Positions 30,270 to 38,637 of a stretch of DNA of 64,000 nt are shown here, in pieces. The stretch is from the NCBI RefSeq assembly GCF_036323475.1, contig NZ_AP028934.1:558001-622000 (forward strand), in the 5' to 3' direction. Under the pieces are notes generated by a model, which searched no databases, was not told where the DNA came from, and was given only the letters and a program-made list of their open reading frames with translations. The position numbers and the translations under genes are program-made. Numbering within the stretch: the first letter of the stretch is position 1; every line of letters starts with the position of its first letter. This DNA is from Solobacterium moorei. Lineage in GTDB: Bacteria > Bacillota_I > Bacilli_A > Erysipelotrichales > Erysipelotrichaceae.

Positions 30270-30490
30270 TTCCAGCCAAAATCGCAAAAAACGCTCTATT
30301 TGTCTGGAAAGCAAGATAAGGAATTTCGTATTACGAAATTCGGTGTTACGCAATTGCTCAACGAGCAATTCGTTTATTTTAAAGGTTTTTTCGTATTACA
30401 AATCGTAATACGACGTAAACGCTTTTTTGATTTTCGTAATACGTTCGTAAACGCTTTTTTCGTAGTTATTTTTTCGTAAAAATAATTTGA
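30270..30490. other. Candidate origin of transfer (oriT)
   Basis: Gene-free DNA directly upstream of the mobilisation genes with stacked palindromes: TTCCAG/CTGGAA (30270-30309), a perfect 21-bp palindrome with arms GAATTTCGTA (30321-30341), AATTGCTC/GAGCAATT (30352-30370) and CGTATTAC/GTAATACG (30392-30412). Two direct copies of CGTAAACGCTTTTTT (30414-30428, 30446-30460) follow. Such arrays upstream of relaxase operons are typical of oriT. The nick site is not identified. Confidence 0.6.
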
Positions 30491-30531
30491 GTTTTTAAGG
30501 AAAATAAAAAAATAAATGATAGGAAGGTGAT

Positions 30532-31056
30532 GTGATTGTGGCAAAGAATGTAGTGGCTTTTCGATTGGGAGATGATACAAAATCTCAATTAGATTTGTTA
30601 GAAAGTATGGATTATAAATTGGCAGTTTCTGAAAATAGAAGACCATTAACGAGAACAGAAATTGTAGAACAAGCAATCAATAATTATTACATACAGAATA
30701 CAAATGAATATAAAAATGATCCACAAGTTAAGATGATGTTTAAAGTCATGGATGAATTATTTCAAAAATATTTTGGTGAGTTGAATGATGATCTTGGGAA
30801 GCAATGGTATGACATTCGTCTGTTACTTTTATATGTCCAGGTGATTTCAAGAACATTAAATTTCCAAGAGCAACCAGCAGAGTTTGCATTGAAATTTATT
30901 AATGGACGATATGATTTTGAAGATGAAATTGAAGCAAAAGTAAATCGTGATTTGGCTGATTCAAGAATTATTTCTTTAGTGAAATCTATTCAAGATTTGC
31001 AACGTGAGTCAAAAAAATTAAGAACAGAAAGTGAAGAGGAAAACGAAAATGAATAA
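30532..31056 (+). CDS. Ribbon-helix-helix-like relaxosome accessory protein
   Basis: 174 aa from GTG 30532, or GTG 30538, which is better spaced from AGGAAGGTG. The first ~50 residues (NVVAFRLGDDTKSQLDLLESM, then LTRTEIVEQAINNYY) fit a ribbon-helix-helix DNA-binding fold, as in MobC-type accessory proteins. The rest is helical with an acidic tail. It lies between the oriT-like field and the relaxase and overlaps the next gene by 8 bp. It likely binds oriT and represses or assembles the relaxosome. Confidence 0.65.
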   Translation: MIVAKNVVAFRLGDDTKSQLDLLESMDYKLAVSENRRPLTRTEIVEQAINNYYIQNTNEYKNDPQVKMMFKVMDELFQKYFGELNDDLGKQWYDIRLLLLYVQVISRTLNFQEQPAEFALKFINGRYDFEDEIEAKVNRDLADSRIISLVKSIQDLQRESKKLRTESEEENENE

Positions 31057-31312
31057 GCAAAAATTACTAAGCGAAATTATGAAAAGAGAACAAAAGATTG
31101 CACAACTATCTAAAAAAATTAATGAGTATCGTTCTCAAAAGAATGGAGTACAAAGTGAACTTAATGAATTGAATCGTATTAGAAAAAAGATTGAAGATAT
31201 TGAAGCTGAAGCAATCAAAAAACAAAATACTTTGGAAGAGGATTTGAAAAAAATATTAGATAGACCTACCAAGCAAAAGCAAGAGAAAGTAGCTGAGACA
31301 GATGCCGGTTGA
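31049..31312 (+). CDS. Small coiled-coil mobilisation protein
   Basis: 87 aa from ATG 31049 (GAAGAGGAAAACGAAA upstream). Almost entirely heptad-like coiled coil (EQKIAQLSKKINEYRSQKNGVQSELNELNRI). It overlaps both neighbours (8 bp and 11 bp), so it is part of one coupled mobilisation operon. Possibly a second accessory protein or a scaffold for the relaxase. Confidence 0.6.
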   Translation: MNKQKLLSEIMKREQKIAQLSKKINEYRSQKNGVQSELNELNRIRKKIEDIEAEAIKKQNTLEEDLKKILDRPTKQKQEKVAETDAG

Positions 31313-33089
31313 AATAGATAAAGTTAGATTCTTTCAATTAGGAAGTCAGGCTCCAAAGAACTCTAGGTTCAAAGGAATCATCACACAAGATACATTATTT
31401 GGAAAAGGTGGATGGTTAGAATATACACAACGTGATGAGGCAACGCAGCCAGATAAAGAGTATTATGCTGAGCGTGATGATGGATTCTTTGGGTACACTT
31501 TCAGACAAGAAGCGGCAGATGGATTGACTATGACTTCAATGGGAGATTTTTCTATAGATAATATTTCTACATTTGCTGAAGCATGTAAATCATCATTTAA
31601 AAAGAATGGGGATATTGTTTGGGACATGGTAATTTCTTTACCATCATATGACTATGCAGAGAAGTGTGGATTACATAGTCAAAAAGATTATGCAACCATG
31701 ATTTCTAAAATCATGCCAGAGTTTTTCAGGAAGATTGGATTAAGACCAAGCAATATGTTATGGTGGGAAAACTATCATAAGAATACAGAACATCCACATA
31801 TGCATGTGTGCTATCTTGAAAAAAATAAGACAAGGGATAGAGGTAAACTTACTCTTTCAGAATTAAAAAAATTAAAAGCAATTATCATAAAAGAAATTGG
31901 ATTAAGAGAAGAGTTGTTTAAAAATACTGCTATTGATCCAGAACGTTTTTTTAAAAATAAAGATGCAGAAACTAGAGAACTTATACGTGCAACTCGCAAT
32001 TATGATTTTACAAAGATCAAGAATGTTCTAGACCTGGCTACAGTGTTACCTAGATACGGACGTATGCAGTATGGCTCATATCAGATCATGCCATATAGAG
32101 AGAAGCTGGATGAGATTGCAGAGGAGTTTCTAAACTCAGATGCACTCAAGGAGATGTATAAAAGTTTCTTAGAAAAACTAGATACTCTTTCACAAACAAT
32201 GGATACGGCTGCAGGTACGGACATAGCAACTATTAAAGATACAGAAATCAAAAAACTACATAAACAAATTGGAAACATTATTTTGGATCAGATTAAAGAC
32301 ATGCGAGCTGCCAATTATAAGAGTTCAAGATTAGACAAGCCATTTGTAGAAAGACAATTTGAAAAGGCAGAAGTACCTTTACTAGAAAAAAACAGTAATA
32401 ATCCAGAATGGAAAGAGTACCTGGAAGTGAAGAGACAATTAGAAAATGGTAATTCAAAAGGTGAAAAGGTGAATCATTCCTTTCTGCATGGATGCATAGA
32501 AACACTTGAAGGATTGGTAAATAAAATTACAGATTCTAAATTAAATGCTTTGGTTTCACATAGATTAGCAAAAATGTATTTCTATGGTGAAGGCGGAATC
32601 ACTGATCCACTAAAGACAGTTAAATATGCAAAGCAAGCCATCAAGAATGGATACACAAAAGATTATATTCTTCTGGCGAAGGCACAGTTCAAGCTGGATA
32701 GGGCATCTGAAGGAATGGATACATTGTACGTTGGAATGACACATGGAGATCCACTGGCTACATACTCATATGGAATTCATGAAGTAAAAGGGGACATGTG
32801 TAACAAGAACAAGATAGATGGATTTAGATGTATCAAAGTGGCTGCAGAGATGGGTTGTCTTCCTGCTATCAACTACTTGAAGACACATGATAAGGCTGGA
32901 TTTAAAGAGACCGTGGAGAAGAATCTTGGAGTAAAGATTAAGAAGCCTGTTATCTCTTCAGGAAAGCAGATGAGTGAAGCTGCTAAGTATATGTATAACT
33001 CTTCTCAACTTAGCGTAGCGACAGGGCTAATCAATCGAGAGATTGAAGCGTATCTGAATAATGATAAAGAATTAGAAACGGAGTGGTAA
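31302..33089 (+). CDS. MOBP-type relaxase with Sel1-like repeats
   Basis: 595 aa. The three-His metal motif HPHMHVCY lies near residues 164-171, within ENYHKNTEHPHMHVCYLEK, as in MOBP relaxases. A tyrosine-containing segment (SLPSYDYAEKCG) is ~40 residues upstream. Residues ~405-540 show Sel1/TPR-like repeats (HRLAKMYFYGEGG, then LLAKAQFKLDRASEGMDTLYVG, then CIKVAAEMGCLPAINYL), which fits the MobP3 group of Firmicute elements. It nicks oriT and pilots the strand. The coupling-protein gene starts 4 bp after it. Confidence 0.85.
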   Translation: MPVEIDKVRFFQLGSQAPKNSRFKGIITQDTLFGKGGWLEYTQRDEATQPDKEYYAERDDGFFGYTFRQEAADGLTMTSMGDFSIDNISTFAEACKSSFKKNGDIVWDMVISLPSYDYAEKCGLHSQKDYATMISKIMPEFFRKIGLRPSNMLWWENYHKNTEHPHMHVCYLEKNKTRDRGKLTLSELKKLKAIIIKEIGLREELFKNTAIDPERFFKNKDAETRELIRATRNYDFTKIKNVLDLATVLPRYGRMQYGSYQIMPYREKLDEIAEEFLNSDALKEMYKSFLEKLDTLSQTMDTAAGTDIATIKDTEIKKLHKQIGNIILDQIKDMRAANYKSSRLDKPFVERQFEKAEVPLLEKNSNNPEWKEYLEVKRQLENGNSKGEKVNHSFLHGCIETLEGLVNKITDSKLNALVSHRLAKMYFYGEGGITDPLKTVKYAKQAIKNGYTKDYILLAKAQFKLDRASEGMDTLYVGMTHGDPLATYSYGIHEVKGDMCNKNKIDGFRCIKVAAEMGCLPAINYLKTHDKAGFKETVEKNLGVKIKKPVISSGKQMSEAAKYMYNSSQLSVATGLINREIEAYLNNDKELETEW

Positions 33090-33092
33090 GCA

Positions 33093-35312
33093 ATGGGAAA
33101 GATTATTAGATTTTTATTTCTATCAATCACTGCAGCGATGGGAATACTCTTTTTAGCAATCCAGGTAATTCACTTAGGAGTTACCCATGATCCACAAGTA
33201 TCTTTTGATTATAGGTTCCTTCTTCTTGGCGAGGATTATGTATTGTTAAAGGTAGTAGGAGCATTGATTGGACTAATGACCTTCCAGATCTTTTATGCTA
33301 CCTTCTTTGGAAGAAGCGGACATGGAGCAAAAGGAAAACATAAACGAGCATTGACGAGCCAGGAGAAAAAACAGTTTTCTGATGTTGCGAATTGGCGAGA
33401 GATAAAAAGAAATAGTCAGAGACTTGAATATGATAATACAGGGCATCTAAAAACAAGATCTATATTGATTTGGTTGGATCATGTACTGGATCCATTTAGA
33501 AGGTTTTGGAATGAGTGCTGTACGATTCTAAAAGTTTCTGATAAGTACCGTAAAAACACAATCAGGACATATGAAATAGCAGGCAAGAAAACGAATTTTA
33601 GAGGTGGTATTCCATTAGCTGTGAAATGGAACAGACTCTATGTTGATGCAGGTGATAATCACGCAATTATCAATGCATCATCCAATGCTGGTAAGACTGT
33701 TTCTTTTGTAAATCCAATGATTGATACCTTACGTATGACAGGGGAATCTATGATTATTAACGATCCGAAGGGAGAATTACTTTATGAACATAAAGAACAA
33801 TTACTTTCAGATGGATATGATGTAAGGGTAATTAATTATATCCACCCAGAGGAAGGAGATAGATATTCTCCATTAAGTATTGTTATTGATTCTTATCGAA
33901 AGGCAGAAAAAGAATACCTGGAGAGCAAGGAAGAATACACTGCAAAAATCAAAGAATACCTGGATAAAATGAATGCTGCTGAAGGGCTACAAAAACAAAG
34001 GCTAGAGAATGAATTGTTAGAATATAAGAAGTACTATGCACCAGAGTTTGACTATTCTAAAGCAGCTATGTTTTTAAGAGAACTTGCTGATCAGTTCTTT
34101 TATGATCCAAAGGCACACAATGAGGCACATTTTAATGATCAGGCTTCTAGTTTGTTCCAGGGAATCGTGTTTTTACTATTAGAGGAAAAGTCCTATAATC
34201 CAGAAAGTAAGAAAAGAGAACCTGTTCCGGATGAGGAAATCAATTTCAAGTCTGTAATGGAGACATATAGATCAGGAATGGAAACAGTAATGGTTAAAGC
34301 AGGTGCAACCGTTATGAAAGTACCAAAGTTGAAATTCTTGTTAGAGAAAAAGCGTAAGAAGACAGATGAATCCTATAAAAAATTAATGGCATTCTTGAGT
34401 ACTGGAGATAAGGAAAGAGGTTCTATTGTTACTTCATTTGAAAATAAGATGAAGGACGTTACCTTAAATGAAACTGTCTTACGAATGATGGCAAAATCAG
34501 ACTTTGATGTTGCGGACATTGGAAGAAAGAAGACAGCACTATTTATAGTCGTTCATGGTGAAAAGGATACTTATTACAGATTGGTATCCTTGATCATTAA
34601 TCAGACCTTCCAATTATTGATGCAATTAACTGAAGAGCAACAAAAAAAGACAGGTAAAAAGAGACTGCCAGTGCCATGTAATTTGATTTTTGATGAATTT
34701 GGAAACTTCCCAGCATTAAAGAATATTAAAGGTATTTTAACTTTTAGCCGCTCTGCAGGATTTAGATCATTTATGGTAGTCCAGGATCTACATCAGTTCT
34801 CTGAGATATATGGTAGGGATGTTGAATCAATCATAGAAAATAACTCAGCTAACTTTATTTACCTATATGGTAAAGATATGGATACAATCAAGCGTATTTC
34901 AGCTATGAGTGGTAAGAAGCTTGTGTGGAAATCGGATAAAGGTTCCTATGAGGAAGCTCCAGTTATTTCTACGGATCAATTACAGCAATTATCTATGGGT
35001 GATGCAGTCATTATTAGTGCAAGAAAGAAGGCATATATCTTCAGAATGCGTAATTATAAGAAGTATTCCTTCTACAAGAATAAGAAGAAGTATGTTCCTG
35101 GAGAAACAAGAAGATTACGTAATGTTAGAGTGTATAACGTTCAAGAGCATTACGATGCAGACCAGAAGATCAATGATGCATTAGAGAGTAAGAAAGACCT
35201 GCTGTCTGATGATCCTCAGTTATCTGCAGAGTTAAAAACGGGTATTGGACAACTGCAGGATAAACAATCTTTGATTCCTACTGCAGGATTTGGATTGGGT
35301 GCCGCAAAATAA
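33093..35312 (+). CDS. VirD4-like coupling protein (T4CP)
   Basis: 739 aa, ATG 33093 after GGAGTGGTAAGCA. Two N-terminal membrane segments (residues ~5-27 and ~47-68). The nucleotide-binding stretch AIINASSNAGKTVSFVNP near residue 192 is a Walker A whose first Gly is replaced (ASSNAGKT). INDPKGELL follows, and the Walker B LIFDEFGNFPAL is near residue 530. This protein links the relaxosome to the mating channel and drives DNA export. Long charged insertions (residues ~270-330 and 415-450) are typical of this Firmicute subgroup. Confidence 0.93.
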   Translation: MGKIIRFLFLSITAAMGILFLAIQVIHLGVTHDPQVSFDYRFLLLGEDYVLLKVVGALIGLMTFQIFYATFFGRSGHGAKGKHKRALTSQEKKQFSDVANWREIKRNSQRLEYDNTGHLKTRSILIWLDHVLDPFRRFWNECCTILKVSDKYRKNTIRTYEIAGKKTNFRGGIPLAVKWNRLYVDAGDNHAIINASSNAGKTVSFVNPMIDTLRMTGESMIINDPKGELLYEHKEQLLSDGYDVRVINYIHPEEGDRYSPLSIVIDSYRKAEKEYLESKEEYTAKIKEYLDKMNAAEGLQKQRLENELLEYKKYYAPEFDYSKAAMFLRELADQFFYDPKAHNEAHFNDQASSLFQGIVFLLLEEKSYNPESKKREPVPDEEINFKSVMETYRSGMETVMVKAGATVMKVPKLKFLLEKKRKKTDESYKKLMAFLSTGDKERGSIVTSFENKMKDVTLNETVLRMMAKSDFDVADIGRKKTALFIVVHGEKDTYYRLVSLIINQTFQLLMQLTEEQQKKTGKKRLPVPCNLIFDEFGNFPALKNIKGILTFSRSAGFRSFMVVQDLHQFSEIYGRDVESIIENNSANFIYLYGKDMDTIKRISAMSGKKLVWKSDKGSYEEAPVISTDQLQQLSMGDAVIISARKKAYIFRMRNYKKYSFYKNKKKYVPGETRRLRNVRVYNVQEHYDADQKINDALESKKDLLSDDPQLSAELKTGIGQLQDKQSLIPTAGFGLGAAK

Positions 35313-35324
35313 GGAGAAGTCATA

Positions 35325-35795
35325 ATGAATACTATAAAGTTTGTAGAAGAAGTACGCTTAAAGGAAGCGTTTTGGGATAAATATAAATACAGAACAAACA
35401 TTCTAGCTAGTCAGTTCGAGAGCGTTGCTAGACATGGTGGTGTAGATCTGCTTACTGCAGAATTGGTAGAAAATAAAACAACAAAAGAAACAGCAATCCA
35501 ATTTGTATCTTTCGAGTTCAAACTGGATGATATTAAGAAGGCTATAGCACAAGCTGAAGAAAATAGCCGTTTCTGTCATAAGTCATTTATAGTGATTCCA
35601 TTAGAAAAAGAAAAGGTAATCAATGATAGATACAAAGACTACCTGAAGAAAGCGAAGTATATTGGAGTCATGGGAGTTGCAACAGATGGTAGATGGACGA
35701 TTCTACACAAACCATGGACTCATAAAGATGAAGAGTTAGTGTACAACCAGGTACTATTGAAAATGCTGGTAAATAGTAGCAAATCAGTAATATAA
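35325..35795 (+). CDS. PD-(D/E)xK-like nuclease-fold protein
   Basis: 156 aa, ATG after AAGGAGAAGTCATA. GGVDLLTAELVEN (residues ~38-50), then IQFVSFEFKLDDIKKAIAQAEENSRFCHKSFIVIP fits the D...ExK...-helix pattern of PD-(D/E)xK nuclease-like proteins, often found beside coupling proteins in these elements. The pattern is by eye only. Thirteen base pairs after the T4CP gene, last gene of the mobilisation operon. Confidence 0.55.
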   Translation: MNTIKFVEEVRLKEAFWDKYKYRTNILASQFESVARHGGVDLLTAELVENKTTKETAIQFVSFEFKLDDIKKAIAQAEENSRFCHKSFIVIPLEKEKVINDRYKDYLKKAKYIGVMGVATDGRWTILHKPWTHKDEELVYNQVLLKMLVNSSKSVI

Positions 35796-35809
35796 GACTT
35801 TGCTAGAGA

Positions 35810-35838
35810 TTGTATTAAATGTACAAATGTGATATCAT
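35810..35838 (+). promoter_or_regulatory. Promoter of the ToxI antitoxin RNA
   Basis: TTGTAT (35810-35815), 17-bp spacer, TATCAT (35833-35838), 15 bp before the first repeat. Confidence 0.6.
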
Positions 35839-35852
35839 TCAGTCGTAGTTAG

Positions 35853-35985
35853 TGGAGAGTCCTAGCCGTAGTAGGAAGTTGACAAAATGTGGAGAGTTCT
35901 AGCCGTAGTAGGAATTTGACAAAATGTGGAGAGTCCTAGCCGTAGTAGGAAGTAAAAAAATGCCTCATTGAATGGGGCTTTTTTT
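35853..35985 (+). ncRNA. toxI: Type III antitoxin RNA (ToxI-like): 37-nt tandem repeats and terminator
   Basis: Repeat units start at 35853, 35890 and 35927 with an exact 37-bp period (TGGAGAG-T/C-CTAGCCGTAGTAGG...), about 2.7 copies with few changes. A perfect 7-bp terminator hairpin GCCTCAT-TGA-ATGGGGC (35962-35978) and T-run stand between the repeats and the toxin gene. This repeat-terminator-toxin order defines type III toxin-antitoxin loci, where processed repeat RNAs wrap the toxin and the terminator limits toxin expression. Confidence 0.88.
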
Positions 35986-35996
35986 GTGGAGGAATA

Positions 35997-36542
35997 ATGG
36001 AAAGAAAAATATATCTATACACAATATCTAATAGTTATATAAACTATCTTCAGCAATTTGACAAAAAAGTTTCATTGCATAATTCAGCGCAAGGTGGTGT
36101 TTATGTAGGGGCTGTTTTAGAAATAAGCAAAGATGTTTCATACTTTGTACCTTTGACAAGTTACTCAAAGGAAAAAGAAGTGAAAATGAAACATAGAAAG
36201 CAATTGATTTTAAGCTTACATGAACTTGGAAACAGTGATAACAAACTAGGGTATATGTTATTTAATAATATGATTCCTGTTCCGAAGATAGAATTGCAAC
36301 TAATTGATTTATCAGATCAAAGCATTCCAAAGAATAGGATGATGAAGCTGCAACAAACATATATGAGAAGCATCTTAAGTGGAATAGAAAATAAATCTGC
36401 AGTGGTATATCGAAAACAGATTGATGGTGATCCGTATTATGTTAAATGGTGTTGTGATTTTACTTTACTAGAAAGAAGGTGCATTGAGTTTATTGAGAGT
36501 AACCATAGTCAGTCACAGTTGATTGAAAAAAGTCTATGCTGA
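35997..36542 (+). CDS. toxN: Type III toxin, ToxN/AbiQ-family endoribonuclease
   Basis: 181 aa, ATG after GTGGAGGAATA. The start YLYTISNSYINYLQQFDKKVS, then YVGAVLEISKDVSYFVPLTSYS, KLGYMLFNNMIPVPKIELQLIDL and a C-terminal helical region match the ToxN/AbiQ fold and length (~170-200 aa). These enzymes cut RNA and are held inactive by the ToxI repeats, and several of them stop phage growth. The toxin's last 20 bp overlap the truncated resolvase frame that follows, so the locus landed in or beside that gene. Confidence 0.88.
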   Translation: MERKIYLYTISNSYINYLQQFDKKVSLHNSAQGGVYVGAVLEISKDVSYFVPLTSYSKEKEVKMKHRKQLILSLHELGNSDNKLGYMLFNNMIPVPKIELQLIDLSDQSIPKNRMMKLQQTYMRSILSGIENKSAVVYRKQIDGDPYYVKWCCDFTLLERRCIEFIESNHSQSQLIEKSLC

Positions 36543-37014
36543 TAAGGCAACAGGGAAGCATATGGATAGACCACAACTTAAAGCTATGCTGGAGTTTGCT
36601 AGAGAAGGAGATACAATCGTAGTAGAATCTTTTTCCAGACTCAGCAGATCAACAAAGGATTTACTTCATTTAGTGGAAAGTATGCATGCAAAGGGAATTG
36701 CATTTGAATCTCAGAAAGAGAAGATAGATACCAGCACGGCTTCAGGGAAGTTGTTTTTAACTATCATAGCTGCATTAAATGAGTTTGAACGAGAAGTATT
36801 ATTAGAACGGCAAGCTGAAGGGATTGCAATTGCAAAGAAAAATGGGAAGTATAAAGGCAGACTTCATGCAAGCATAGATAAATTTTTGTTTGCTGAACTG
36901 TATAAAGAGTATAAGAAAAGAAATATTACTCAGAAATATATGTGTACGAGATTAGGAATCAGTCGATCTACACTATATAAAGAAATTAAAAAGTATGAAT
37001 TAAATAATCTATAA
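36523..37014 (+). pseudogene. 5'-truncated serine resolvase/invertase
   Basis: The frame starts inside the toxin gene and reads ATGKHMDRPQLKAMLEFAREGDTIVVESFSRLSRSTKDLL, then DTSTASGKLFLTIIAALNEFEREVLLERQAEGIA and an HTH end (ITQKYMCTRLGISRSTLYKEI). It is a Hin/resolvase-type protein without the ~45 N-terminal residues that hold the catalytic serine (YxRVS). Some translation is possible, but it cannot be an active recombinase. Probably cut by arrival of the ToxIN module. Confidence 0.75.
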
Positions 37015-37026
37015 ATACATAACTAA

Positions 37027-37063
37027 GATACCAGTATACGAATATTGAATATTGGTATTTTTT
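37027..37063 (+). terminator. Intrinsic terminator
   Basis: ATACCAGTAT pairs with ATATTGGTAT, followed by TTTTTTC, between the resolvase remnant and the large recombinase. Confidence 0.65.
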
Positions 37064-37125
37064 CTTGGTGTAATTGAATGCGTGCTTGATGCCGGCACAC
37101 AACAAAAACAAGGAGATAGTTAAGG

Positions 37126-38430
37126 ATGAAAAAAATAATTGGATATGTTCGTGAATCAACTCAACTGCAGGTAATTAATGGGTACAATCTTGGAGAACAG
37201 AAGCGAAAGATTGAACTTTACTGTCAATACAAATATGAGAAGGATAGTTATACATTAGAAGTTAAAGAAGAGCGTGGTGTTTCTGCAAGGAATCTAAAGA
37301 GACCACAGATACAATCAATAATTGAATTAATTAAAGCAAAAAGCATTGATATATTAATTATTCATAATCTGGATCGGCTTACTAGAAGTGTAAAAGATTT
37401 AGCCTATTTAATAGAAATACTAGAAAAAAATCATATAGAACTAATCAGTATTACAGAAAATATTGACACTAGTACGCCTTCAGGAAGGATGTTTATATTG
37501 ATTATAGGAGTCATATCACAATGGGAAGAAGATAGTATCTCCTGGCGGACAAAGAGAGGATTAGAAGAGGCTGCAAGAAGAGGATTTTATTGCAAAGGGA
37601 AAGTTCCACTAGGATACAAAAGAAACCCAGATGATAAACATTATTTGATTATTGATGATGAAACTGCAGGAGTTATCAAAAATATATTTGATTGCATCGT
37701 AAACAAAGGTATGAATGCTTGGAATGTAACATTAGAGTATAGAAGAAATAAAGTGCTAAATAGAAAATGGCAGAAAAATGATATTTATACAATAGTGAGA
37801 AACTTAGTATATAGTGGCACCCTAGTTTTTGGTGAAAATAGTTACGATGGCGTCATACCTCCGATTGTTGATAAAGAAACACAATTGGAAGCAATTAGAC
37901 TAACAAATTTGAAATCGAGAAACAGAAGATATAAATACCTATTTAAGAGAGAAATCATATGTAAGAGTTGTGGAAATACATTAGTTTGCAATTGTAGCTC
38001 CAGAAAGAAAAAGCATACACAAAAGAGGGAAGTATATAAGTATTATGTGTGCAGCAAATGTAAGAAACGAATCAGCGAATCAGTAATAAGTGAAAGTGTA
38101 AAGGGACAATTAAAAAAATATTTAATTGAACATCAGATTAAATTAGAACAGAAAAAATCTCGTATCAAGTTGAAAGAAATTGATAAAGAGATGAATGCGG
38201 TGCTGGACATGGTTATAAGTAATGGAAGAGATGAGGTGCTGATTAAGAGATACAATGAACTAGCGGAAAAAAGAATGAAATTGTCTCATGGTAATGGTGG
38301 ATGTGGTGATGGAGATTTGGATGAAGAAGAACTTTCAAATTATGTGAGAAAATACGTTCAAAAAATTATTGTTGATTTTGAAAATCAGAGGGTTAAAACC
38401 ATATTCAAAAGAAGAAAAGAAATAAAATAA
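37126..38430 (+). CDS. Large serine recombinase
   Basis: 434 aa, ATG after AAGGAGATAGTTAAGG. The resolvase domain has the catalytic Ser11 in GYVRESTQLQ and the R-motif NLDRLTRSVKDLAYL. A recombinase domain follows (residues ~150-260), then a zinc ribbon CKSCGN ... CSKCKKR (~285-315) and a coiled coil. These enzymes integrate and excise elements between short att sites. It lies ~170 bp inside the right attachment repeat, the usual end position. At 434 aa it is at the short end of the family (450-550 aa), but no domain is missing. Confidence 0.9.
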   Translation: MKKIIGYVRESTQLQVINGYNLGEQKRKIELYCQYKYEKDSYTLEVKEERGVSARNLKRPQIQSIIELIKAKSIDILIIHNLDRLTRSVKDLAYLIEILEKNHIELISITENIDTSTPSGRMFILIIGVISQWEEDSISWRTKRGLEEAARRGFYCKGKVPLGYKRNPDDKHYLIIDDETAGVIKNIFDCIVNKGMNAWNVTLEYRRNKVLNRKWQKNDIYTIVRNLVYSGTLVFGENSYDGVIPPIVDKETQLEAIRLTNLKSRNRRYKYLFKREIICKSCGNTLVCNCSSRKKKHTQKREVYKYYVCSKCKKRISESVISESVKGQLKKYLIEHQIKLEQKKSRIKLKEIDKEMNAVLDMVISNGRDEVLIKRYNELAEKRMKLSHGNGGCGDGDLDEEELSNYVRKYVQKIIVDFENQRVKTIFKRRKEIK

Positions 38431-38453
38431 TACGACTTAAAAAATGAAGTTTG

Positions 38454-38506
38454 TTCTAACAGTACAAAAAACAGCCAGAGTCAGAAACTTTTGGGTACTG
38501 TTAGAA
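38454..38506. repeat. Inverted repeat after the serine recombinase
   Basis: Perfect 12-bp arms TTCTAACAGTAC (38454-38465) and GTACTGTTAGAA (38495-38506), separated by 29 bp. Size and symmetry fit a binding site of the serine recombinase (att half-sites) or a stem that ends its transcript. Confidence 0.55.
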
Positions 38507-38521
38507 ATTTATAAAAAGTTA

Positions 38522-38550
38522 TTGATTATGATTACACAATTGTGTATAAT
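38522..38550 (+). promoter_or_regulatory. Outward promoter at the right end of the element
   Basis: TTGATT (38522-38527), 17-bp spacer, TATAAT (38545-38550), pointing across the right att repeat. In the integrated state it meets the terminator at 38613. In a circle it would read across the joined att site towards the left-end genes. Confidence 0.6.
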
Positions 38551-38597
38551 GTACTTGTAAGTTATTTAAAGTTCTTTATTTGGATAATTTGGAGTAT

Positions 38598-38612
38598 TCG
38601 CTCCATAACATT
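38598..38612 (+). repeat. Right attachment repeat (attR core)
   Basis: TCGCTCCATAACATT, identical to 1534-1548. It abuts the terminator and 3' end of the tyrosine integrase gene. Confidence 0.75.
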
Positions 38613-38614
38613 AA

Positions 38615-38637
38615 AAAGCCTTATTTTAAAGGCTTTT
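38615..38637. terminator. Bidirectional terminator at the integrase 3' end
   Basis: AAAAGCCTT/AAGGCTTTT-type stem with A- and T-runs on both sides; the integrase's last codons lie within it. Confidence 0.75.

Larger units (their letters stand above)
1534..38612. mobile_element. Integrated conjugative element (~37 kb) at tRNA-Gly
   Basis: Bounded by 15-bp direct repeats. It contains an iteron origin and initiator, ParAB, a type IV secretion set (VirB2-like, VirB6-like, PrgI, VirB4, lytic protein), an oriT-like region, relaxase, coupling protein, ArdC-like protein, SSB, type III toxin-antitoxin and a large serine recombinase. All but one of the genes point rightward through the transfer block. 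It has no tyrosine integrase of its own; the nearest (38621-39697) lies just outside the right repeat. Boundaries are inferred from the repeats, and the recombinase that moved it is not certain. Confidence 0.85.

Noticed and set aside
35853-35953. CRISPR-like reading of the 37-bp repeats
   Set aside because: Repeats abut without unique spacers and are followed by a terminator and ToxN; ToxI fits fully.
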